From Brachypterus glaber (lineage: Eukaryota > Arthropoda > Insecta > Coleoptera > Kateretidae), in assembly GCA_958510825.1 (NCBI GenBank), contig OY294049.1:35058774-35122773 (forward strand): a DNA stretch of 64,000 bases. The letters are read 5' to 3'. Below are positions 11,625-24,200 of this stretch, in pieces. The notes beneath the pieces are model-generated. The model did no database searches. It had not been told where the DNA came from and saw only the letters and a list, made by a program, of their open reading frames with translations. The position numbers and the translations under genes were made by a program. How positions within the stretch are numbered: the stretch's first letter is position 1; every line of letters begins with the position of its first letter.

Positions 11625-11790
11625 TGTTAGGTCGTAGGAAAAATAGTATACGTACCTCGACTCAAACCATTTTAGTGCACATCGAGTGCTTTTATTACTC
11701 GGCTGCGCCATGTAAAAAAAACGCACTCTCGTGCACTAAAAACTATGTTCGCGTACTCGGTGCGTAATATACTATTTCTTTTGTTTGTTA
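11625..11790. repeat. Dispersed GTAGGAAAAAYAGTATACG element upstream of ANKLE1
   Basis: It shares GTAGGAAAAATAGTATACG, GAGTGCTTTTATTACTCGGC-like and TTCGCGTACTCGGTGCGTAA sequence with 37915-38043. The left and right ends are partly inverted (GTATACG...CGTAATATAC). It ends about 350 bp before the ANKLE1 ATG. Confidence 0.7.
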
Positions 11791-12143
11791 TTCAGTGAGA
11801 CAGAAAGTGTGAAAGATAACAATTGTTACTATACAGTACATTTTGATTAACCCTCGTAAAATTAAAATTTTAAAATATACAATGCGCATGCGCATATTCC
11901 TCAAACGGTTTAAAACCGGACATAACCTAAAAAAATTGTTTATGTTTTGTGACCCACTGTGGTGCGTGTGTCGTGCTACTATATCTTTATAGTAGAATAA
12001 ATGTTGTAGATTTTTTCGTGCAATAAACATTATAATAGAGACAAATTTCACGTTTCTGAGCAGAGAATAACAAAACTTTCGATTTTTATGTGAACTTTTT
12101 TCGAGAGTGTTCAGGAACATATTTTTGCATTTGATATGTGAAA

Positions 12144-12226
12144 ATGAGCATTTATCGTGGAAGAACTAAGAAAGAATTTTATTTGGCGTCGCTGCTTTAC
12201 GATTCAATCGAGGATAGGGATTTGCA
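12144..12226 (+). CDS. ANKLE1: ANKLE1 exon 1 (start codon)
   Basis: ATG is preceded by TGAAA, and the donor GTAAGT is at 12227. It encodes MSIYRGRTKKEF and ends IEDRDLQ. Phase and sense fit exon 2 (SIKTLLVEKGADPNL), giving an ankyrin-like helix across the junction. In-frame stop TAA follows immediately after the donor. Confidence 0.75.
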
Positions 12227-15200
12227 GTAAGTTTTTTTTACTTTTTTTATGTCTGATACTTTTCTACCTGAGTTGGCCATTTTTTAGTTTTTATTTATTT
12301 TTGTCTAATTATAGCGTCTAGATTTTAGACTGGGACGGTCCGATTTTTTTATAGAATATAAGGATATTTAAGTTAAAATCTATAAAATATAAAATAAAAT
12401 CTTTCATAATGGCCTTACACATATTGTGCAAGTATTAGGGGCATACCAAAGAAATATCACTACCAAACCTAATAAAACTAAATATTTCAACTACTAAAAA
12501 ATTGACTAAAAAAACTAATAAAACTAAAAACTATAAAAAAAAATAATGACAAAACTCTCGGATTTTTGAAAAAAAAATTGGGGTGTCACACACCCTCTTT
12601 AACCAATTTAGGTATTTGGAATTTCTAGCCTGGAAATTTTAAATTAACTTCCAATTGAAAATACCAACAACAATACCATTGTAATGTTTGTATTTCCAAG
12701 TTATAACTTCCCAACTATGTTGGTATAGTACAACTAGAATCTAATTGTTGGTGTTTCTGACTTGGACTTTCTTGTTTAGATTTCCCAACTTCGTTTGTAA
12801 TCTAAAAATTAGATTCTAGTTGTACTATACCAACATAGTTGGGAAGTTATAACTTGGAAATACAAACACTACAATGGTATTGTTGTTGGTATTTTCAATT
12901 GGAAGTTAATTTAGAATTTCCAGGCTAGAAATTCCAAATACCTAAAAAGTCCAAACCAATTTTTTTTTCAAAAATTTGGAGTTTTGTCATCATTTTTTTT
13001 ATAGTTTAAATATTTAGTTTTATTAGTTTTTTTTTAGTCAATTTTTTAATAGTTGAAATATTTAGTTTTATTAGGATTGGTAGTGATATTTCTTTAGTAT
13101 GCTCCTAATACTTGCATAATATGTGTAAGGCCATTATGAAAGATTTTATTCTAGTTATACAATAGCAATATAGTTGGGAAGTTTCTGTAAAATATCCAAC
13201 TTAGAAACACCAACTACATGTAGTATTGTTGTATACAACAATACTGTTGTTGGTATTTCAAACTGACATTAAACTTCAGACATGATAATGTTGAACATTT
13301 TATTTAAGGTAGTAGTCTGGTAACTTATGCCTATTTTCATGACTTCTTTGGAGGGTGGTTTTTTATAGGAAAATAAAAATGAATTATCTTGAATATTTAG
13401 AGTGTTTTTATTTACATATTGAAAATATAAAAAAAAAATTATTTGAAAAAATTTAATAGTTTATTACTATTATTATTGTCACTCGAAGTTGGAACCTCAA
13501 AAAAAATGCACGTAGGTGGCCCGGGTGATTTTGGCTCTTGATGTTATCTGAAATCAAATATTCTTGATTATTCTTAATCTATAGACATGTCATTCTGGTC
13601 GGAACTACTGAAGTTAAATTTCAAGGGTAAATAACAAAATGGCGGACTTTGAAAAAAAAGTCCTTTTATTTTAGCAAAGAAAGGGTTGTAAAATAAAAAG
13701 TTAGGGGTGAAAAAAATTTTCGTTAGTACCGACGAGAACTATAAGTGTGTAGAACAGCCTGTTAAAATTTGAAAGCAATCGGTTCAGTAGAAAAAAAGTT
13801 AGGACCCGGGCCGACCAGAAAAACAATGTTTTGAGAAAAACGCGTTTAAAGTTCAACAACAAATTTAAACCTTAAAGGTTGGACTCCGAGGCGCTCTAGG
13901 AAACTCGTTATAACTCCCGAAATATTTCGAATTTCTGTCTGAAATTTTCACAGTATATTCTCAAGGCATTGTACTTTCAAATTAAGCAAAAAAAATTTTT
14001 CGATTTTTTGAACCCAAGTTACCAGACTTAAAATTGCATAAAAAAATAGACAACAATTTTCCAACTTTAAAAATATAACCCAGATTTCTCAACTCTGCAA
14101 TATGGAATGGGGAGGTTTCCCCATCCCCCCTTTGGTACATCCTTGCAAGTTATTCTTGATAGATCAAATATCTAATTTGCTTAGGATATTAAAATAACTA
14201 GTATGTTGAACTGGGAAAAAAGGAATGCCGGGCGCCGTATAGTTCAAATGGGGGTCGTGGTTTCGTATAAGAAAATCAGTAATGTAGATCAAAGTTCATT
14301 TATTGTAGGAAGCAATTTCAAAATACCCAGAGTTAGGTGACCGATGTTATGTATGAACATAAATAAGTTCCAAACTAAAACTAATTATAAATAATTAGGA
14401 TTTAATAAAAATATAAATTAAATAAGACTTACCTAATCACCAGGATAATATTTATTAATAGATAAATATTTTATCCCTAAGGATGACTGTTATAAAAATA
14501 GAACTGTATGAATCGGTTAGAATGTCAAAGATACAATACAACAGGTGAACAGGTAGTTCCAGCAAAATATATTGGTAACCTAATTTCCTTATTAATTAAA
14601 TATCCCTAAATGGTCAAGGTCACCTAAATTAGGGTAATTTGACAGAATGTAAACATAACCAAAGTTAAAGAACAGTGTGAAAATATTGTTTTACCACATC
14701 TACCCCCCCTTAGCTCGTTAACGCTTTTTTTTTTTTTTTTTTACTAAAAAAAAACTGTTTACGGGATAAACTCAAAACAGAAAAGATTATAAAAGTAAGG
14801 TAGAAGGTTTGTTTCAAAGTTCAGACTCCGGGTTATACTTTTTCAAATGGCATGCATGAAACATTCCTCTTTCATTTTCATCTTCAGGATTACTTAAAAT
14901 ATATGTTGATAGATCAATGATCTTTTTTATTTTATATGGGCCCTCATAGAGGAGCATCCATTTTTTTATTCGTCCCTCTATTGCAGACGAAGTAGGGTTT
15001 GCCCTAAGTAATACCTTATCACCTACATGAAATGTAGCTAATTTCCTAGAATGGGTGTGTGCGTTTCGACGTAAGGCACTACTTAACAAACTCTCCTTTG
15101 CAAAATATAATTTTACGTGATTATCTAGGTTTTTTGTATCAACCGGAAAATTTAATATTTCTCTAAGTGGTAAGTCAGGGGATTCACCCAGGTGCAATTC

Positions 15201-18200
15201 TTTGGGGGAATACCCGGTGGACAGGTGCGTTATGTTATTGAGAAAATTCGCAAATTTATCAATTTCTAGGGCCCACCTGGTGTGTCGGTCGTGGCAAAAT
15301 GTTCGGAAGAGCCTAGAGAGCTCTTTCATTATACGTTCGGATGGATTACTACACGGATGGCGCACCGAAGACTTTATGACTTTTATGCCCAGAGGCTCGA
15401 GGGTTGCGGACCAAAGGTCGGCCGTGAATTGGGTCCCGTGGTCCGTCAAAATTGCTTTCGGGATTGAGTATTTAATAAAATAATCCTCCTGAAGCTTTTT
15501 GAGCGTATTTTTGCAAGTTGCATTTTTCAGAGGGTAAAGAGTGACAAATTTTGAAAAAACGTCGAGTACAACGCAAATGTATTCGACGGAACCACGTGAT
15601 CGGGGCAAGGGCCCGTAAAAATCGAGTGCCACAAGCTCTCCTGGAGCTTCTGGAATAATTGCTTTCAACGGTGGGTTCGGCAAAGGACCAGATTTTACCA
15701 GTTGGCAAATTTGGCATGCTTTTAGCTCTTGCTTAATATCTCGCGCCATATTTTGCCACCATACCTCTCGCTTAATTCCAGCATGGGTCTTAAAAACCCC
15801 AAAATGACCCATGCCTGCATGATAGGCTCTAATAAAATCGGGTATACGATTTTTTGGAACGCAAAGTAGGTAAGGCTCACCTTCGGATTGTCTGATGTAA
15901 AGTATATCTTCATGCATCACAAATCTGGGGTGAGCTTCTGGGTCCTGTTGGACTTTTTCACGAATTTGAAAAAGCTTGGGATCATTTCGTTGGTCTTCAG
16001 GTAGGGAGTTCAGATTTCTACAGAAAACACTATCGAGCTGTATGGTTTGGCCTAATATTTTAAAGCAGCGATCATAAGGGGTTGGTAGCCTAGAACTAGG
16101 ATACCTGGATAAAGTATCGGCTACAATATTGTCTTTACCGGCTACATGCTTGATAGTAAAATCAAAATCCTGTAGTGATAAGCACCAACGGGATAGTCTA
16201 GGTGTGAGGAGACGACAGGTATTAAGATAACTTAATGCCCTGTTGTCGCTGAGGCAATAAAAATGACGGCCGATTAAAAAAACTCGCCATTTTTCGAGCG
16301 CCCAGACTACACTGAGGGCCTCCTTTTCTGAGGAACAATAGGCACGCTCCCTGGGGAGAAGAACTCTACTGGCATATGCCACTACTTTTTTATGACCATT
16401 AACAATCTGAAAAAGCTGAGCACCTAAGCCAACATCAGAACTGTCACATTGTACCCAGAAAGGGAGAGAGAATATTGGATGAAACAAAAGTACTTCTTGT
16501 TTAATCAGCTCTTTCAGGTTATTAAATGCTTGGGCTTGAGCAGGACCCCAAGTCCATTTAGTTTTTTTTCTCAGGAGGGAAAATAAGGGCTCTGCCACAG
16601 TAGCATAATTTTCACAGAATACCCTGTCATAGTTGGTCAACCCTAGCCACGCCTGTAATTGTTTTACATTTTGTGGAACTGGGTAGTTGACTATAGCAGA
16701 TACCCTGGAAGAATCACTTTGAAGGCCACTTTCAGAAAGGATGTAGCCTAAAAATTGAATTTCCTTCCTAAAAAATTTACACTTATTTAACCGTAGTGTA
16801 AATCCGGTTTGTGCAAATCTGGATAGCACACTATCTAAGTGTTGCAGGTGCGCATCTACCCCAGAGCTCAGTACAAGGACATCATCTATGTAAATACGGA
16901 TGAATTCGGAAAATTCTGGACCTAAAATAACGGACATAGCCCGAGTGAAACTACTAACTGCGGTCTTTAGACCAAAAGGGAGTACTTTAAAATGATACGA
17001 TTTACCATTATATAGAAATCCAGTATATTTTCTGTCCTCAGGCCTTAGCTGAACTTGCCAGTAGCCATTGGTCATGTCCAAACTCGAAATAGTACGAACT
17101 TCAGGAGGTAAAGTTTGCAAAAGCTCTTGAATTTTGTTTGGGAGTTCTGTATCGGGTTCCATTACACTGTTAAGCTTCCTTGCATCAAGGCAAACTCTTA
17201 CCGTTCCGTTTTTGCGGACCGCGGTACATAGGGGGCTGCTAAAAGCAGATGAAGAAGTACGTTCAATTATGTTGAAGTCCAGCATACGCTGAATTTCAGC
17301 ATCTACAGCAGGCCTGTGTGCAATGGGAATGGGATAACTCTTTTGATTAAAGGGTGTGTAATCAAAAAGGGTTATTGAATGGACATACTCAGACGTAAGA
17401 CCAGGTTTTTCTGAAAAAACACTTTTATGCTTACGAAGTAAGTGTCTAAATTTAGCTTTTTGTTCAGGAGAAAGTGGAGTCTCTCTAACCACAGCATCAA
17501 TATCCTCATCACTTACTTGATAGTAATGATCAGGTTGCATAATAGGAGGGGACTTTGATATAGCACATACTTTTGTTAAAGGGGAATCTTCAAGGGCAGT
17601 ATAAGTGTGCAATGTTTTAGTTTCAGGGATGGTTAATACTTTATTATTATGTTTTATAAAAATGCATTCTTGTTCTAAACTTATGCTTACCTTAAAAGTT
17701 CTTAGAAAATCACAACCCAGGATAACTGGAAAGACTAAGTCTGGGATGTAAAGCATCTCGAAATCAAAAACCTCATCTTCTAAAGAAAATGAAACTAGGG
17801 CCTGATGGGTGACTTTTCGGTTTTTATTCCTAAAAGCTCCAGAAACCCTAATACCATTTACTGGAAACATAGGAATAGACATGGATGTGACAGAATTTTC
17901 TACCACTGTAGAAAAAGCACAACACTCGCTACCACTGTCAACTAAGCAAGGATAGTTGGTGTGATTTATGTTGATGGTAATTACAGGGGTTCGACTTATA
18001 TCACTTAAAATTGGTTGATGGTTAAAATCACATTTTTGTAACTCACTCTTGGGATTGTTTACAAAATTTGTGAGGTTAGGTTTTGCAGTTGTGGAAATGT
18101 TACCTAAAGATACACTGCTTATATCTTTAGGAAAAATTAGTTTCCCTCATTCTGTTCTAAATTATCGATATTATCGCTAATGTTATCGATATTATCGATT

Positions 18201-21200
18201 TGAATGTGAGAAATATTTTTATTGAAATTTTTATTTGAGAAATTTCTATGTGGAACGACTGCCGGTTGCGAAGAAGGTTGCGCAGAAGAAGAAGAAGAAT
18301 GTCTCATGTTTACCGTTTCAAATGAATCCGCTAAACGAAGCCTTTCTAAAACTTCCGCTATACATCTACTTCCTATTAAAGAACAACTTATGGTTGGAGG
18401 AAAGTGTCTACTAATTATTGCTATAAGTTCCCGTTCTAAATATGGAGGGTTTAAAAATCTAGCTTTTGACACTTGGCCCAAAAAGTAGTTCGAATAGCTG
18501 GTAGTTCTATTGTACTTTCCCAAATCAAGTTGGAGTTTAACCTTGTTTTGTTGAGAAAATCCCCAAAAATTATCAATAAAACTGTTTTTAAATGCGTTAA
18601 AATCATTAAAATTATATAATAGTGCTTGTATCCAGTGCTTTGAAGGCCCGATAAATAGGTCTGGTAATTCTGGTGAAAACATATGAAATGGAATATTGTA
18701 ATTTTGTAGTGTTTTTTCCAGTCTATTTATAAAGTCACAAGGGTGAATTTCACCGTTTTCAGAAAACACTGGTAACAATTTTTTAATGCTAGAAAGTGTT
18801 TCGGCACTTGGGATTTGTACCGGTATACAGGGCTGTGCATTTTGTGGTACCTGTACATATGAATTTGTGTTATAACCCTGTGGAGGTAAACTAGGGAAAT
18901 TGTTGTTTACGTTTAAGCTACTATAAGCTGGAGGAGGTCTATGTGGCAAATCTACATGATAATAAGGTAAATTATAACTTAAATTACTACTAGCTCCTGA
19001 ATAATTTCTTCTAGGGACTGCCCCAGTACTTGTAGTATGCTCAAATCTCTGTGGTCCAACGCCACTTGCATTGGATGGTAAAGTTGCCATTGTTGGAGGT
19101 GAATGTGAAATTGGAATATAAATACCTTGATTATTTTGTTGGTGTTGTGTAACCTGTGGTGATAATGGTGGCGGCTGCTCTTGTAGTGAAGTTGTTGACA
19201 TCCCAGCAGTAAGTACGGGTTGTACTCTGGTGACATGGCTGGAAGTTGTTGATACTGCAGTAGTTGTTGGTAATGCAGAAGCCAATGCTTCTGAACCACC
19301 TTCAAAACCCAAGAAGTCGAGTGATTGCTCTCTACGAGGACCTCTGTATGAATTTCCACTTCTCGTCTTGCCATTGGTTGGTGAATGGTCGATAGGCATT
19401 TTGTTTTCACTGTATACTCTAATACTACCACTGTTTTCTTTTATACCCTAGCTTTGGACGTATCTACAGTACGTCTCTATGCCTCACGGTGAGTGCCAGA
19501 TATGTTGAACTGGGAAAAAAGGAATGCCGGGCGCCGTATAGTTCAAATGGGGGTCGTGGTTTCGTATAAGAAAATCAGTAATGTAGATCAAAGTTCATTT
19601 ATTGTAGGAAGCAATTTCAAAATACCCAGAGTTAGGTGACCGATGTTATGTATGAACATAAATAAGTTCCAAACTAAAACTAATTATAAATAATTAGGAT
19701 TTAATAAAAATATAAATTAAATAAGACTTACCTAATCACCAGGATAATATTTATTAATAGATAAATATTTTATCCCTAAGGATGACTGTTATAAAAATAG
19801 AACTGTATGAATCGGTTAGAATGTCAAAGATACAATACAACAGGTGAACAGGTAGTTCCAGCAAAATATATTGGTAACCTAATTTCCTTATTAATTAAAT
19901 ATCCCTAAATGGTCAAGGTCACCTAAATTAGGGTAATTTGACAGAATGTAAACATAACCAAAGTTAAAGAACAGTGTGAAAATATTGTTTTACCACACTA
20001 GGTTATATTGGCTGATTTTTTCTTGTATGAAATGAAACTTGCCTGATGTTACATCAGTTACACTTTATAGTGGTTATAGTATGACATAAGGCAAGTTAAT
20101 AGAGATGGCAGGCAGTTTTTTAGCGCCGCAGGCAAAATCTCCTGTAAATAGAATAATTATGTAAATTTGAAAAGACAAAAAATTGTGTAATGGTGGGTAC
20201 AACTTCTGCCGATATCTATTTCCGATACAATTATAGGCAAACTTTGCGGATATACCGATTTTGTTATCATAAAATCTAGTAAAGATATGATATGTTGTAA
20301 ATAACTGTAAAATAAAATAAGTATGTATCTAGAAAACAGTGAATGACTTTAGATTTTTAAAACAGAAAAGTTCATGGTAACTTTGCACAAATATGATCAA
20401 TGTTTAGCAAGTATTTTCGAGAAAAATGATAATGACTTTTTATTTATCTTTTATAAAATATATATATGCCGTTTATTTGTATAGATATTTATACACAACT
20501 TTTAAAATAAATAGACTCCAAAGATCTACAATAAACATGTTTTTACACTTCTTTCTTAATAAATATATAAGTTGTTGTTAAATTTAAAAAATATATACCT
20601 AATAATAATAACCTAATTGATTATCTTCTTTCACACCTTATAAGGTGTATACATTAACTTTTTTTAAACTAGGATTTAAACTTTCTTTGAAAATAAATGT
20701 TTTTAATTTGTTTTAAATTGTTTTTAAGCCCTTTGACCCCCTTACATCACTCCGATTTTTTACAATCCAGCAGTAAAATTTGGACAAGGAACCTCAGCTA
20801 AAGCTAAAGCCTTCTCGTGTTATTATGATCAAAAAATGTTCCCGGACAGACCAATATACGTAGTTTTTTTTTCAATCATCTTTTAAGATGATTTTGTATA
20901 TAAAACGCCGAGAAACGCAAAAAAGTAATATTTTTTACTAACGCAGGACTTCCCTGGAAGAAAGTAATAACGTTTCTAGTCAAATTTAAAAAATGATGTA
21001 AACAAAGTCCATCACAATATTTACTTGAAAGTGTATGATCTGAACGATTAAATAATTGAAGTTGTAATAAATTATTTTTTAAGTAATACACAGATTGACC
21101 TACTATTAACAAGTTGTGAATACTCCTCGCAAAGTTTGTTTTAAAAACAGAATAAAATAGTAGGTAAATAAAATATTTTCCCAAATAGTCAAAAATTATT

Positions 21201-24200
21201 TATAAAATTATACAGAGAGGTCCAAAAGTCACCCCCCCCCCTCTTAACTTTTGAACGAGTTTAGATATCGACTTCAAATTTAGAACTCCTTAATAAGACA
21301 ATTTAAACTATCTTTAAGTATATATTTGATACTTTTATCTCTTAAAATGTGGGCAGGGGGGCATGGGGGGAATTTTTTTTAAATGGAAAGGTGGGTCGTG
21401 TGATACATCATTTTAAAGCTTATAAAATTCTCCATTTAACTGTATATTTTTTATTTTTTTTAAACATTTTTTTTGGGTTTAAAATAGGGTTGAAAATGGG
21501 TATTTTTGTCAAAATTTCTCTAAAAAATCCAAACAATTTTTTAAAAATGCCTAATTTCATAATGAAAAAAAGTAAATTATACTTTTCAACTAATTTTAGT
21601 TGACATAAATAAAAATTAACAAAAAAAAAACTTAAATTTTTTTTTTAGCACAAAAAACTGAAAAATCAAAACCTTAAAAAACATGTTTAAAAAATTTAAA
21701 AATATATGGTTATATAGAGAATTTTAAAGGCTTTAAAATGATGTATCACACGACCCCCCTTTCCATTTAAAAAAATTTCCCCCGATGCCCCCCTGCCCAC
21801 ATTTTAAGAGATAAAAGTATCAAATATATGCTTAAAGATAGTTTAAGTTGTCTTATTTAAGAGTCCTAAATTTGAAATTCGTTCAAAAGTTAAGAGGGGG
21901 GGGGGGTGACTTTTGGACCGCACTGTATAGGTGTACAGACAGACAAACGTCTGTTTGTCTGTATAAAAAAATACAGAGTGTCCACAAGTCAGGGAAAAAT
22001 CAGGGAATTTGAAAAATTATTACTAAAACAAGTGTTTATTTAAAAAGTTCAACCAAGCCCTTGACTTATTTTACAGAAAAAAGTAAAATAAATCTTAAAA
22101 ACTTAACTCGAAAACGAAACAGGATGTTTATATTTTTTGCGCATATTGGGTTTCAAAACTTTTTTTGTGTTTACTAAAATCAGGGGAAATTGTAAATTTT
22201 AATCAGGGAAATATCAGGGAAAATCAGCAAAACCTGTGGTCCCCCTGAAAATAGGTTATGTAGTACTAGTCAGCACTAAGTACATATGCTGACATTTATT
22301 TATTTATTTATTTATTTATTTATTAACAGGAAAACCTCACTTCAAAAATTAAATGTACATGTGATAAAATGATAATAGAAACCTAATATAATAATAATTA
22401 GTAATTTGCATTACATTTTATCAAAAAGTTACTTCATACAGATGAATGGGCCGGATTGTGATTTTGAAACGGCTCCCCTAGAGGAAACAAAGACCACTTG
22501 GCCAAATTGGTGCTCCTCATGTCACAATATAATGAGTAAGCGGAAACTAACTCCTTGATTAAGAAAACGTCTTTATCACTCAGTTTTACGCCTTTCTGAA
22601 ACAATATTTGGCGCCGCTCAATTTTTTTTTTAGGGGTGATCCTAGCCGGTTGCCTAGATATAGTGCCCCTATGGTAGGAGAGGGTCCCTCTACTATCTCT
22701 TAAAAAAATATTTGAGTTATGTTATTTACGTGTTCCAAATTTCAAGTTGATATCTTAAGCCGTTCTCAAGTATAATAGGTGTACAGACAGACAAACGTGT
22801 CTTTATAAAAAAATACAGGGTGCCCACAGGTCAGGGAAAACATGAAAATCAGGGGAAAGTCAATCAACTGTAACAAGTCGGGGAAAAATCAGGGAAATTG
22901 AAAAATGATTACTAAAACAAGTATTCATTTAAAAAGTCCAAACCAATCTTTCGACTTACCGGGGGGGGGGGGGGGCGCACGATATCTATGTACTCGCTCT
23001 TCTAGGTTTTCAACTACGATGAGTTTTATAATTCATTATATATAGATACATGGTAAAACCAGATTTAGTCAGTTTTTAGGTCAATAAAAAATTAATTAAG
23101 ATTGTTCTGAATAGGTCAGATCATCACTAATATTTTTATCTATCTGTATATACGCACAAACTTTTTCCTGTCGCAGTCATCTGATAATTCCCACGCGTTC
23201 TGGAGTACCTGCAGTCTGGAACTTATTCCAGTACCTACTGGAAATGTCCTTGATCAAGGACATTCAATTGAATTTTATATATTTTTCATATTTTTTCTAG
23301 AAAACTTGTTTTTCTACAAATCCTTGAAAAAATATAGCATAGCTATGCTATACACGGTGTCTACAGTCCTATGGCATATATTAAAGAAGATGATTCTACA
23401 TCACAAAACATAAAAAAAACAGCATAGGAACATATGTCCCGAAACGAACCCTAAGAGAGTTGCGACTTTTTAAAATTGTATTAAAAATAAGGTTTTTAAT
23501 TAATAACTCTGGTGCCATTTGAGATAGAGCGACGAGGTTTTGCATGTATATCAGTATTGATAAGGTCAATTAGTTTATATTATTTTTTTTTTTTTTGTAA
23601 TCTATCCAGAGGCATGCCTTCACGGACAAAATGTGTGCAGCTTAACACGTTTGCCCCAAAATTTTTTATATGAATTTTTTTTTTGGATTATGCGTAAAAA
23701 AATAGACGCCTTGGTATTTAATTATTATTTTTATAATTTTGATGAAAATTAAAAAAAAATCCTGTCCTCAAAAAGCTACTTGTTGTAATACCGTACGATT
23801 AACTGTTTTCAAATATAATTACACAAGAGGCTGGGAATTATGCCGGAAAAATTCTCTGTTTTCATGAAAATTTGCTGTCTGGAAATAATTACGACCGGGG
23901 CATCGCCCTTCAGGGGCGATGTCCCTGAGGTAATTATTTTCTTTGACAGCAAATTTGAATGAAAACTGTGATTTTTTTCCCGATAATTTGAAGAATCATG
24001 TGTAATTCGGAAGATTATTTTTTAACGATTTATAACGTCAAACCAACTTTTATATTTTTTTCATCGCAAAATTATATAGATTGTTTTATTACTTAATATT
24101 TTTACAGGGTATTTTCTTTGATTTTATTAATTTAATTCAATTCTCAATTGCTAAACTAAAACCTTTTTTCTCCATTTTTAAATTGCAAATTATGGTTCTG

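Larger units (their letters stand above)
10803..12143. other. IBTK 3'UTR, intergenic DNA and ANKLE1 upstream region
   Basis: There are 1.34 kb between the IBTK stop and the predicted ANKLE1 ATG. I see no TATA box placed convincingly. A GC-richer patch at 11080-11160 has inverted TCGGCGG motifs. A dispersed element occupies 11625-11790. Confidence 0.55.
14202..19997 (-). mobile_element. Full-length Ty3/Gypsy LTR retrotransposon
   Basis: Two 497-bp LTRs that look identical by eye flank intact gag and pol on the minus strand. The flanking CTAG at 14198-14201 and 19998-20001 is a 4-bp target duplication, normal for Gypsy elements. A primer-binding site (TGG two bases after the 5' LTR) and a polypurine tract (AAGGGGGGGTAGA directly before the 3' LTR) are present. 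There is no env-like frame between pol and the 3' LTR. Identical LTRs and open frames indicate a recent and possibly still competent insertion. It is antisense within ANKLE1 intron 1, so it should normally be removed with the intron. Confidence 0.96.

Noticed and set aside
14699..14813. env gene after pol
   Set aside because: Only 115 bases lie between the pol stop and the 3' LTR, so there is no room for an envelope gene.
15202..15483. Plus-strand open frames within 14814-17906
   Set aside because: They lie opposite the pol frame, which has every expected motif; they are antisense shadows.
17906..17906. GTG at 17906 as a separate pol start
   Set aside because: It falls downstream of the DSG protease motif. 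The frame is open back to 18146, just where the frameshift site lies, so pol is better read as a Gag-Pol fusion.
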